NCBI GenBank assembly: GCA_028820655.1
Contig: JAPPIK010000056.1
Location: forward strand, 89,880-153,879
From: Candidatus Poribacteria bacterium
GTDB lineage: Bacteria; Poribacteria; WGA-4E; JAJDTR01
Direction: 5' to 3'
Length of the DNA stretch: 64,000 bases
Shown: in pieces, positions 1 to 7,862 of the stretch
Layout of the letters: each line of letters opens with the position of its first letter
Numbering within the stretch: the stretch's first letter is position 1
Position numbers and translations under genes: made by a program
Notes under the pieces: generated by a model
Seen by the model: the letters and a program-made list of their open reading frames with translations, nothing else
Databases searched by the model: none
What the model was told of the DNA's origin: nothing

Positions 1-368
1 TGGTTGTGCGATGGAACAATACGAACCACGGCCTCCCGATTCCGCCCAATGTCCGACGAAGTTATCGGGACGGGCTGAGACCGGAGGATCTCCGTGCTGT
101 CGCGCACTGCCACTGGGAAGCCATCGTCAGAGTTCATCGTGAACTGGCAGAACTTGGACGCAGTATGAAGCGCGATAACCCTATCGGAGATCAAGCCTCG
201 GTACTTGGTCGGGCAATGCAAGCCGATCGTCCCGGAATCGTGTTTGCGCGCGCAGCGGCAACAGGGACAGTAGAACCGCTTACAGATATTGACAGCCGGA
301 TGTTCGTAGGGTTGCCAGCGATTGACAGCCATGAGAATGTGGGCAAGAATGGAATTGATAAACCGTAG
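1..368 (+). CDS. C-terminal end of an unrecognised protein (partial at window edge)
   Basis: The reading frame is open from the window edge to a stop at about 368, so this is probably the tail of a gene starting upstream. The first 50 or so residues (for example LRPEDLRAVAHCHWEA) look like genuine protein. The last third (GLPAIDSHENVGKNGIDKP) merges into DNA that continues as a palindromic intergenic repeat, so the true gene may have been extended or overwritten by a repeat. I do not recognise the family. The GTG at position 6 listed in the ORF track is unlikely to be the true start. Confidence 0.35.
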   Translation, partial: VVRWNNTNHGLPIPPNVRRSYRDGLRPEDLRAVAHCHWEAIVRVHRELAELGRSMKRDNPIGDQASVLGRAMQADRPGIVFARAAATGTVEPLTDIDSRMFVGLPAIDSHENVGKNGIDKP

Positions 369-383
369 ATGGCTTTCTTCGGA

Positions 384-405
384 TGGTGGGCGATGCCCAC
401 CCTAC
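384..405. repeat. GTAGGGTGGGC-type palindromic intergenic repeat
   Basis: GGTGGGC-GAT-GCCCACC forms a perfect 7-bp inverted repeat followed by CTAC. On the minus strand it reads GTAGGGTGGGCATCGCCCACC, a repeat style scattered through many uncultured-bacterial genomes. The CCCACCCTAC half recurs near position 57570. No coding role is visible. Confidence 0.6.
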
Positions 406-638
406 AGAAATTGCAAAACCTCGAAATTGCGCCCATTAAATTGTGATTAGAACATACGGACGCATTTAGGAAACACCGGGCTTCCGCGATTCCCGCCGAC
501 TCGAAGCCTTGACAGCATAATCGCCTTCGGTTAGAATGCCACAAGCCGTTTCACAATTCTTCTCAGAACCCGAGGTGATTTTCAATCAAGGAGACGCCCC
601 AAACCGGGAACACATCGCTTCCACACCAAGCTAGAAGA

Positions 639-1790
639 ATGACGATTTGGGCATTCTATGTGGCGATGTTTTTGTATTGGGGTGCGCTCTATGTCTACTC
701 GCCCATATTGTCAGTGTATGCCGTATCGCTGGGTGCTTCATTCACAATAGTGGGCGTCATTGTGGGCGCATACGGTTTCGTTCAAATGCTCCTGCGAATC
801 CCGGTCGGCATTTGGTCGGACCGTCTCGGGTGGCGGCTGCCCTTTCTATATGCCGGTCACTTCTTCAATTTGGTTGGGTGCCTCGGTCTTGCTTTTGCGC
901 CAAACGCGTGGTGGTTAGTCATAGCCCGCGGAGTGTTCGGAATCAGTGCGTCGACTTGGGTCGGGTTCACGGTACTGTACGCAAGTTACTTTCCGCCGAA
1001 TGAAACGCCCAAGGCGATGGGGGTTGTCAGCGCCATCAATGGCATATCACTCACGATTTTTATCGGTTTAGGCGGTCAGATTGCAGAAATCTGGGGAATG
1101 CATTCCACATTTTACGTCGGCGCCGTCTTGGCAGTTTTAGGCATTGTTACAACAGTACCGGTTGGTGAACAGCGCGTGCCCTGGAAATCTGCCACTGTTC
1201 GGCAGATCCGGTCGGTCATGACGCATCCGATAGTGATTACAACGGCGCTGATTTCCGCTCTGAATCAGTATGTCATTTGGGCAACGACATTCGGATTTAT
1301 CCCGTTGTATGCGGATGCTCTGGGTGCGAGCAAATCGGCACTCGGGGTCATCGGCGTGATTGCCCTCCTGCCCTACACTCTAGCGTCGCTGGTCAATCAT
1401 CGCATTGCCGGTCGATTAGGCGAAAATCGATCACTTTTCGTAGGCATTCTTGTTATGGCGATGACGGCGTTTGCCGTGCCTCTTATCACCAACCTACCAC
1501 TTCTGGCAATTTCTCAAGGCATCAGCGGGATTGGACGGGGTATGACGTACCCGCTGCTGATGGGATTGAGTATCCGACATATACCGGATCAGGAGCGGGC
1601 AACGGCGATGGGAGTTTTTCAAGCGACGTATGCCATCGGGATGTTCTTGGGTCCGATGACGTGCGGCGCTCTGGCGGATGTTTTTGGTCTTACCGGCGCG
1701 TTCGTGGTTGCGGGAGTAATCTCTACGGTTGCCGCGTTCATCGCATTGATTCTGCTTAAGCCTCCAGCCAGCGAAGCCATGAACACGTGA
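639..1790 (+). CDS. MFS family transporter
   Basis: A 383-residue polytopic inner-membrane protein with about 12 hydrophobic segments, the usual length for the major facilitator superfamily. The loop between helices 2 and 3 contains RIPVGIWSDRLGWRLP, the family A-motif (G-x-x-x-D-R-x-G-R-R-like), and a related RIPVGI/GALADVFG repeat occurs in the second half. Substrate cannot be told from sequence; the shape is typical of drug/sugar effluxers. It is on the same strand as the following three genes but separated by 265 bp, so membership of their operon is uncertain. Only a weak AGAAG precedes the ATG. Confidence 0.85.
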   Translation: MTIWAFYVAMFLYWGALYVYSPILSVYAVSLGASFTIVGVIVGAYGFVQMLLRIPVGIWSDRLGWRLPFLYAGHFFNLVGCLGLAFAPNAWWLVIARGVFGISASTWVGFTVLYASYFPPNETPKAMGVVSAINGISLTIFIGLGGQIAEIWGMHSTFYVGAVLAVLGIVTTVPVGEQRVPWKSATVRQIRSVMTHPIVITTALISALNQYVIWATTFGFIPLYADALGASKSALGVIGVIALLPYTLASLVNHRIAGRLGENRSLFVGILVMAMTAFAVPLITNLPLLAISQGISGIGRGMTYPLLMGLSIRHIPDQERATAMGVFQATYAIGMFLGPMTCGALADVFGLTGAFVVAGVISTVAAFIALILLKPPASEAMNT

Positions 1791-2055
1791 TTTACCCCCA
1801 ATCCCTTCGTTCAAGCCACCTCACATCGTGCTCATCCAATCCTGACTGGTAAGGATTTTCAAGTTGACACTGATTACCCCGCGTGGCATAATTGCCCCCG
1901 GTCCGAAGTAGTGGGCGGCGCGCGATTCAAGGGTTAAATTCACTGGTAATTCGGCATTTTTTCCACTTAAAAACCGGTTCTTAAATGCACGGAAAAAGTG
2001 TTCTGGTAACTCAGAGCCGATAAGGCATTCCTCCGGCAGAGGAGAATAGCAGGGA

Positions 2056-3099
2056 ATGAATATCGTATGCACGGGAATCAGTTGCTCCGGTAGAAAGGAG
2101 TTGATGGCGGATTTTGAAGCACTCTGCCGCGAGAAGAACGTGCAGATTGGCTTCTTCAATGTTGGTGATTTTATGCACCATGCAGCCGCTGAAGCCGGAG
2201 TGCGTTTTACGGAGAAGGTTCTCGACTCCGATCCTGCCGTGCTCTCCTTGGCACGGCGCTCCGCGTTCCACGAAATCGCGAACCGCGCATCCGAATACGA
2301 GTATGCGTTTATCGGACTACATTCGTGCTTTCGCTGGCGCGGCAGATTGATTGAAGGTATATCTTTTCGGGATATTCGGGAGTTTCCATCCGATGTGTTT
2401 GTCAATGTGGTGGATGACCTTGCGGACATAGCAGATCGTATGGCGCCAAATCCTCAGTGGACAGGTATGCGGCGCGAAGAGATCAACGTCTGGCTGGATG
2501 AGGAAGAGTTCTTAACCAAGCAGATGGCGACCCTCAATAGCAAACCCCATTACACGGTTGCACGGCGACACAATCTTAAGAATTTCTATGATCTCTTATT
2601 CTCCGACAAGCAGAAGTTTTATCTAAGCTATCCAATCACTCTGCTCCGAGACAATTCCGAGCACCTCAATAAAATCCAAGCGTTCGGATCGAAGATGCGC
2701 CAAGATTTTATCGTGTTCGATCCGCTAGACATAAAGGATATGGAGTTAATTCACGACGCGGAAACCGAGCCGATCGAGAAACCGGAAGCCGAGAGTTCCG
2801 ACGGCATAACCACAATTAGCGGTCTTGACGCCGGTTTTAGCGAACAGATTAAGACACGCACCATCTCTAGGGATTTTCAATTCATCCATCAAAGCGATTT
2901 TGTTGTTGTGCTTTATCCAACCGACAAGCTCTCCCCGGGCGTATTAAGTGAGATGAACTTCGCATCGCGCTATAACAAACCGGTCTACGCCGTTTACTCT
3001 CATGCCCGCAGTCCTTTTTTTGAGAACCTGTGCGAGAAAATCTTCGACACCGTTGAGCAACTTGATTCATTCTTGACGAGCAGGCGACACAACAGATAA
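2056..3099 (+). CDS. Adenylate-kinase-like P-loop protein fused to a nucleoside 2-deoxyribosyltransferase-like domain
   Basis: 347 residues in two parts. Residues 1-170 resemble archaeal-type adenylate kinase / AAA_18 proteins: an N-terminal beta strand and loop GISCSGRKE, then NVGDFMHHAAAEAG, which matches the nucleotide-kinase GD(V/F)M helix. The Walker A is altered: an Arg precedes the Lys and Glu replaces Ser/Thr. Residues 190-340 contain FYLSYPIT, then DFQFIHQSDFVVVLYP and SPGVLSEMNFASRYNKPVYAVY, the pattern of the nucleoside 2-deoxyribosyltransferase fold (Asp in a DxVVV strand, Glu in the SEM helix). Start supported by CAGGGA just upstream. Precedes a RimK-like ligase and a GT4 enzyme. 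Substrate unknown; a nucleotide-sugar or nucleoside salvage/sensing role is only a guess. Confidence 0.6.
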   Translation: MNIVCTGISCSGRKELMADFEALCREKNVQIGFFNVGDFMHHAAAEAGVRFTEKVLDSDPAVLSLARRSAFHEIANRASEYEYAFIGLHSCFRWRGRLIEGISFRDIREFPSDVFVNVVDDLADIADRMAPNPQWTGMRREEINVWLDEEEFLTKQMATLNSKPHYTVARRHNLKNFYDLLFSDKQKFYLSYPITLLRDNSEHLNKIQAFGSKMRQDFIVFDPLDIKDMELIHDAETEPIEKPEAESSDGITTISGLDAGFSEQIKTRTISRDFQFIHQSDFVVVLYPTDKLSPGVLSEMNFASRYNKPVYAVYSHARSPFFENLCEKIFDTVEQLDSFLTSRRHNR

Positions 3100-3141
3100 C
3101 GCCATTACCTCACCTACCCATCCCCCTTTTAGATTTCCAGT

Positions 3142-4038
3142 ATGAAGATAGCTATTTTATCACGCGCCGCCCAGAATCATTCCACGCGAAGATTGACCGA
3201 GGCGGCGCATTCGGCAGGATGTGTCCCACACGTACTCAACCCGTTCGGTTTTGATTTACAAATTGGAGGCAGAGGCAACCGGATTTGTTACGAGGGAGTT
3301 CCCGCAGAGGATTATGATGTGGTTATTCCTCGTCTGAGCGCTGCGACCGCGATGTACGGCGGCGAGGTAGTTCGCCATTTCGAATGGACAGGAATCCCGG
3401 TCATTAATCGTGCAACGTCGATTGCTAGCGCCCGCAACAAATTTCGCACGCTTCGCATCCTTGCCGAACATGGACTGCCGGTTCCACCGAGTTTCACTGC
3501 CGGATCCGCCGACTTTCTAGACCGTGCGGTTAGTGAAACGGGAGAATATCCCTTCCTGATGAAGCCGTTTCAGGGCACCCATGGCGATGCCTTTCTTCTC
3601 CTCGACACCCGGACCTCGCTCGCATCCGCCGTCGGTGCGATGTGCGACTTGCACCAGGATTACGTCATTCAGCCCTTCATAGAAAATTCGGGGGTGATGG
3701 ATCTTCGGGTAATTGTGGTCGGAGGAAAAGTGACTGCCGCCATGAGGCGAGTCGCCCAGGCTGGCGAGTTTCGATCAAACATCCACCGCGGCGGACACGG
3801 AGCCGCTGTGGAATTACCCGCACCGTGCATTGAAACTTCCATCGGCGCGGCAGCAGCCATGGACTTGGAGGTAGCCGGAGTGGATATGCTGCACACCGCC
3901 GATGGGGCTCTGATACTTGAGGTCAATCCCTCGCCCGGATTCGAAGAGATTGAAACGGTTACCGGAGCCCGGATCGCAGAGGCAATCATCGCGTTAGCGG
4001 TCGAGTATGCTAGGGATTCCCTGCCACTATCAAAATAG
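3142..4038 (+). CDS. RimK-family ATP-grasp ligase
   Basis: 298 residues, the standard RimK length. It starts MKIAILSRAAQNHSTRRLTEAA as RimK proteins do, with the pre-ATP-grasp domain to about residue 95, then NRATSIASARNKFRTLRILAEHGLPVPP, the conserved entry to the ATP-grasp fold. The metal/ATP site is ILEVNPSPGFEEIE (E-x-N plus SPG-x-E). Family members join amino acids, typically glutamate, to a carboxylate using ATP; known targets include ribosomal protein S6, coenzyme F420 and amino-group carrier proteins. The target here is unknown. It sits 42 bp after the kinase-like fusion and 18 bp before a glycosyltransferase, so a small operon making a modified conjugate is plausible but inferred. 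Confidence 0.82.
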   Translation: MKIAILSRAAQNHSTRRLTEAAHSAGCVPHVLNPFGFDLQIGGRGNRICYEGVPAEDYDVVIPRLSAATAMYGGEVVRHFEWTGIPVINRATSIASARNKFRTLRILAEHGLPVPPSFTAGSADFLDRAVSETGEYPFLMKPFQGTHGDAFLLLDTRTSLASAVGAMCDLHQDYVIQPFIENSGVMDLRVIVVGGKVTAAMRRVAQAGEFRSNIHRGGHGAAVELPAPCIETSIGAAAAMDLEVAGVDMLHTADGALILEVNPSPGFEEIETVTGARIAEAIIALAVEYARDSLPLSK

Positions 4039-4056
4039 GTCCTTGGACACCTAGAT

Positions 4057-5214
4057 ATGCAAATTCTGATGTTTAACCACGAGTTTCCCCCAATAGGGGG
4101 TGGAAGCGGCTGGGTGAGTTATTTTTTCGGGAAACACTTCGTAGAGGCGGGGCACGATGTACACCTTATTACGTCCCAATTCCAGAATCTCCCCGATGAG
4201 GAGGAAGTTGAAGGAATTCATGTTCGCCGCGTGCCTACATTGCGGAGTAACAAGGATGTCTGCGCCGTACACGAGATGCTGACCTACTCGATTAGCTCAG
4301 TTGTGCATGGATTGCGGAATGTCTCTCGACTCAAGCCGGATATTGTGCAGATATTCTCGGGCATTCCAGCCGGCGGCGGCGGATACCTGTTGAAGAAGAT
4401 TCACGGTTTGCCGTATGTGGTCTTTCTTAGTGGACGCGATGTACCAAGCCAGAATCCGGATCCCCCATATTACCGTTGGATTTACGCCCTGCTGCGTCCC
4501 ATGATACGAGGAATTTGGAATAACGCCGGAGCGGTGGTCGCGTGCAGCGACGGATTGCGCGACTTGGCGTTGCAGACCGCACCACACCTTAACTTTAAGG
4601 TTATTCCCGACGGATTAGACCTGAATCGTTTTTCGCCGGTAGATCGGGCTGCTGCTCCAGCTAGTGTCCGAATCCTCACGATCGGCAGACTAATTCCTAG
4701 GAAAGGTTTTCAACTCCTAATCCGGGCGTTACCTCGAGTGATTGCCGAAGCGATGGTTGATTTCGAGATAGAGGTTGTCGGGGATGGTCCCGACCGCGAT
4801 ACGCTCGAGGCGTTGGCGAAAGAGCTAAAGGTCGATCACAAGATTTTTTTCTCCGGTTCGGTTTCCTATTCGGAACTCCCCCAAAAATACCGGGACGCTG
4901 ATGTTTTCGTTCTTTGCTCCTTAGCGGAGGGGATGCCACTTGTCGTGCTTGAAGCAATGGGAACCGGATTACCGATCGTAGCAAGCAGGGTGCAGGGGAT
5001 TGAAGACTTAGTCAGAACAGGAGTAAACGGCGCACTGTTTCCACCAAATGATGTCGACGGTTTAGCAAGAAGTTTGGTGGGCCTGATTAACGACGGGATA
5101 AGCCGCGTCCGAATGGGGAGGTCAAGTATCGATTTTGTACAGAAATACGATTGGAAGAATATCGCGAGTGCCTACCTGGCAATTTACGAGCGCCTTCTGG
5201 AGGAACGAGACTAA
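4057..5214 (+). CDS. GT4-family glycosyltransferase
   Basis: 385 residues with the GT-B layout. The N-terminal acceptor half starts NHEFPPIGGGSGWVSYFF with the glycine-rich loop and EAGHDVHLIT. The C-terminal donor half has TIGRLIPRKGFQLLIRAL and EGMPLVVLEAMGTGLPIVAS, the E-x7-E retaining GT4 signature. It should transfer a sugar from a nucleotide-sugar onto a lipid, glycan or small molecule at the cytoplasmic face. It follows the ATP-grasp gene by 18 bp and is probably cotranscribed. Acceptor and donor cannot be read from the sequence. Confidence 0.85.
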   Translation: MQILMFNHEFPPIGGGSGWVSYFFGKHFVEAGHDVHLITSQFQNLPDEEEVEGIHVRRVPTLRSNKDVCAVHEMLTYSISSVVHGLRNVSRLKPDIVQIFSGIPAGGGGYLLKKIHGLPYVVFLSGRDVPSQNPDPPYYRWIYALLRPMIRGIWNNAGAVVACSDGLRDLALQTAPHLNFKVIPDGLDLNRFSPVDRAAAPASVRILTIGRLIPRKGFQLLIRALPRVIAEAMVDFEIEVVGDGPDRDTLEALAKELKVDHKIFFSGSVSYSELPQKYRDADVFVLCSLAEGMPLVVLEAMGTGLPIVASRVQGIEDLVRTGVNGALFPPNDVDGLARSLVGLINDGISRVRMGRSSIDFVQKYDWKNIASAYLAIYERLLEERD

Positions 5215-5320
5215 TTCGAGGCTTACACACACCGGAAACCCGACCTTTCGCAACACTCGATTTCATCACGTAGGTCTGGGTAAAAACCCTTAGGGAAGAG
5301 CGGGTTATTCGGACTCCGAC

Positions 5321-5812
5321 TTACTGTCTCTTGCCAAAAACCCTTCCAAACCACCGTCCAACCCGTGCGAGCGTGGACAGTTCCTGTTCGTCCTCTTCTG
5401 CTTCCCCGTGCTCGTATTCGGGAATCTCGCTGTTGACATCAAATTGCGGCGTGCCTTCTGCCAAATGTAGATTGTGCAACGCTTCTCGAAAGTCGGGGTC
5501 AATTTCCAGGGCTTGATTCCAGCTTGAAATAGCCAATTCACGATGTCCTTGATCGTAGAATATGCAGCCTAATTTGTGGTGGGCTTCAGCCAAGGCTGGG
5601 TCTAGTTCAAGCGCCTGTTTCAGGGATTCGATAGCTTTGTCGGGAAGATTTTGGTGAGCGTAGGCGTTTCCCAAGTTGTGATGAATCTCCGCCACTTGGG
5701 GATTCATGCGCAGGGCTTCTTCCCATTGAGCAATTGCTTTGCCAAACCGATTCTGTTTCCAATATTCAATCGCTTGATCGTTCGCGATTTCTGCTTGTTT
5801 GCTCATGGACAT
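5321..5812 (-). CDS. Small TPR protein
   Basis: 163 residues with three to four consecutive 34-residue tetratricopeptide repeats between residues 8 and 115 (motifs AIAQWEEALRMNP, NLGNAYAHQNLPDKAIESLKQALELDP, KLGCIFYDQGHRELAISSWNQALEIDP). The tail is acidic and then basic. There is no signal peptide, so it is probably a cytoplasmic scaffold. It stands alone, convergent with the glycosyltransferase gene and upstream of the tRNA pair. Function beyond protein binding is unknown. Confidence 0.75.
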   Translation of the reverse strand: MSMSKQAEIANDQAIEYWKQNRFGKAIAQWEEALRMNPQVAEIHHNLGNAYAHQNLPDKAIESLKQALELDPALAEAHHKLGCIFYDQGHRELAISSWNQALEIDPDFREALHNLHLAEGTPQFDVNSEIPEYEHGEAEEDEQELSTLARVGRWFGRVFGKRQ

Positions 5813-6265
5813 TAGTGGCGCGGTAAAATAGGTTTATTTCGTCGAAGAGTATCCTGAAATGCGATCCGATGGATAGTTTCTTGTCGCTCTGCCGCCGTGG
5901 CCCTTCTGATCACTACGGCTATCTCTTTCATTTCGGCCACTCGAACGTTTATTACAATTCAGCTACATTGATGCCGGATTCCAGGAAACACGGCGGCCTT
6001 GTTTTAACGCTTGGATCTTCTTCGAATCAAACGCGATCAGCTTGAGGAAAGCACTAGGCAAGAAAATGTCGGTTCCACAACTATACCACATTCTGTTTCT
6101 GCCGTCAAATGCAAACACCGCTTTTCACTCAAAATAAGGTTGGTTAAAGTATCCACATTGCAAACCCCAGATTTTCTTGGGCTACGCAAGAACACCGGAC
6201 TAGCGATTTGCGAAGTGTCGCGTCTTGCAGCGGATTTGAGAGACGCAGTCGAAGGCAAAATAACC
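5813..6265. other. Intergenic stretch with no supported gene
   Basis: About 450 bp between the TPR gene and the tRNA promoter. The short ORFs on both strands have no protein-like composition, start signals or family resemblance. I see no repeat or stable hairpin here. Confidence 0.5.
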
Positions 6266-6295
6266 TTGACAATTCTTCGTCTATTTGGGTATTAT
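6266..6295 (+). promoter_or_regulatory. Sigma-70 type promoter of the tRNA pair
   Basis: TTGACA (6266-6271), an 18-bp spacer, then TATTAT (6290-6295), about 20 bp before the first tRNA. This is a near-consensus housekeeping promoter placed where a stable RNA promoter is expected. Confidence 0.7.
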
Positions 6296-6314
6296 TCTAG
6301 CCGCTTCATTTGAT

Positions 6315-6387
6315 GCCGAGGTAGCTCAGTCGGTAGAGCAGTGGACTGAAAATCCATGTGTGGGCAGTTCGATTCTGCCCCTCGGCA
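6315..6387 (+). tRNA. tRNA-Phe (GAA)
   Basis: A 73-nt cloverleaf: acceptor GCCGAGG pairs with CCTCGGC, D arm GCTC/GAGC, anticodon stem GTGGA/TCCAT with loop CTGAAAA (anticodon GAA at 6348-6350), T arm GGCAG-TTCGATT-CTGCC, discriminator A. The CCA tail is not encoded (TCC follows). Confidence 0.95.
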
Positions 6388-6432
6388 TCCTTCTTCGACG
6401 TTGCCATCGCGGCGTGGGCCTACTCTTGATAC

Positions 6433-6505
6433 GCCGGTGTAGCTCAGGGGCTAGAGCGGCTGATTCGTAATCAGCAGGTCGGAGGTTCAAATCCTCTCAC
6501 CGGCT
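6433..6505 (+). tRNA. tRNA-Thr (CGT)
   Basis: A 73-nt cloverleaf: acceptor GCCGGTG/CACCGGC, D arm GCTC/GAGC, anticodon stem GCTGA/TCAGC with loop TTCGTAA (anticodon CGT at 6466-6468, reading ACG), T arm GGAGG-TTCAAAT-CCTCT, discriminator T. No encoded CCA. It lies 45 bp after tRNA-Phe and probably shares its promoter. Confidence 0.94.
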
Positions 6506-6552
6506 TCCTTTGCCGTCCGGCCTATTCCTCCTATCGGCTATTCTACACCTTC

Positions 6553-7683
6553 CTACAATCCGCTTTCCTCTCTACGCCATCGCTCCAACGGGTGTTCGCG
6601 CGGTGCAAGCGGCATATACACCCTGGCTTTCTGTCGATGTGATTCCCACGTCGCGTGAATCATTTCGAGGCAATCTCGACCGTCCCTGCCGCTTGCGAAG
6701 GGATCTCGATCTTCCTCGATTGCTTCAATCAGATCGCGAAGCATAAGGCGTTGCAACAGCAACCGAATTGAACCCTGATTCCGGTGATTTCCAGCCTCGT
6801 CAATGTCTTCGGCAGGAAGGCGCACCGGCTCCCAAGCATCCGCCGGTGTTTTGTGTTGCCCTCTGTGAATAAACATGGTTGTGCCCACGCTTTCTCGAAC
6901 AGCGATTCGTCCCTCGGCACCGATGATGTCGATTCCGTAGGCATTATCGTTCGTTTGGGATTGCCCGAGGTATTGCACGTCCGCGTGAATGCCGTTCTTG
7001 AAGCGAAATGACGCGTGACCCCGCTCGCCAAGTACGATTCCGGCATCGCGGTCTCGCGGGTGAACCTCTTGGGTATGTTTGATGTCATCAACAGTTGATT
7101 CGCGTCCATCCATCTGAACGAGGTGGGCGTGCGTCCACTCCACATCGCCACCGAAGAGCCGCACCCAATCGTATAGGTGTGTGCCCATTTCCATCAGTGA
7201 GTTGCCTGCCTTGCGACCACCCTTGTCCGTTGCCTGCAATAAGACCACGTCTCCGATTTCCCCGTTTTCAATCAGCGATAAGGCGTGCCGATTGTAAGGA
7301 CTGGCGCGTTTAATGTGGTTTATGGAAAACTTGACGTCGTGCTCGTCACAGGTCTCAACCATCTCGTCGGCTTCAATAAGGTTCAAGGCAGTCGGCTTTT
7401 CACAGAAGACGTGAATGCCGCGCTTTGCCGCAGCAATCGTGGGGGCGTGGTGCATAGGCGCCTGCGTGGGAATGATGACAATGTCCGGTCGCTGTTCATC
7501 AAGCATCTTTTCGTAGTCATCGTAAATGGTATTAACGCCAAATCGCTCCGCCCAAGATGCTGCCCGTCCCGGGTCGATTTCCGCGCCGGCGATCAGCTCA
7601 CAATTTTCTTCCGACTCCACCGCCGCGGCATGACTCCCTCCCATGCCGCCTAATCCGATAATCGCAATACGATACTTGCTCAT
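6553..7683 (-). CDS. Gfo/Idh/MocA family oxidoreductase
   Basis: 376 residues. The N-terminal Rossmann fold carries GLGGMGGSHAAAV (dinucleotide loop) and the diagnostic FCEKPTAL motif near residue 95, whose Lys is catalytic in the family. The C-terminal alpha/beta domain contains MGTHLYDWVRLFGGDVEW (family G-x-H-x-x-D-like motif). Members oxidise or reduce sugars, inositols and related polyols with NAD(P). The gene is alone on the minus strand; the specific substrate is not evident. Such genes are often highly multiplied in Poribacteria-like genomes degrading host or algal carbohydrates. Confidence 0.87.
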   Translation of the reverse strand: MSKYRIAIIGLGGMGGSHAAAVESEENCELIAGAEIDPGRAASWAERFGVNTIYDDYEKMLDEQRPDIVIIPTQAPMHHAPTIAAAKRGIHVFCEKPTALNLIEADEMVETCDEHDVKFSINHIKRASPYNRHALSLIENGEIGDVVLLQATDKGGRKAGNSLMEMGTHLYDWVRLFGGDVEWTHAHLVQMDGRESTVDDIKHTQEVHPRDRDAGIVLGERGHASFRFKNGIHADVQYLGQSQTNDNAYGIDIIGAEGRIAVRESVGTTMFIHRGQHKTPADAWEPVRLPAEDIDEAGNHRNQGSIRLLLQRLMLRDLIEAIEEDRDPFASGRDGRDCLEMIHATWESHRQKARVYMPLAPREHPLERWRREESGL

Positions 7684-7862
7684 GCACGTCTCCGAATCAA
7701 CCGATGGAAAATGAATTTCTACAGTCGTTGAGTACGCAGCCAGCGACTTCCCGCATCTGTAAAACTAATCTTCGTGTTATCAGTAGAATCAGCACCAGCA
7801 AATCACGGGCGCCAAGTGGAATCTCATGCATTGTATCAACTATCACTTCAATCTGCAACAAT

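Noticed and set aside
1821-2429. 202-residue ORF on the minus strand
   Set aside because: It lies opposite the kinase-like fusion gene, and composition and repeats do not look like protein.
6011-6313. 100-residue plus-strand ORF before the tRNAs
   Set aside because: Runs through the tRNA promoter and has no protein-like features.
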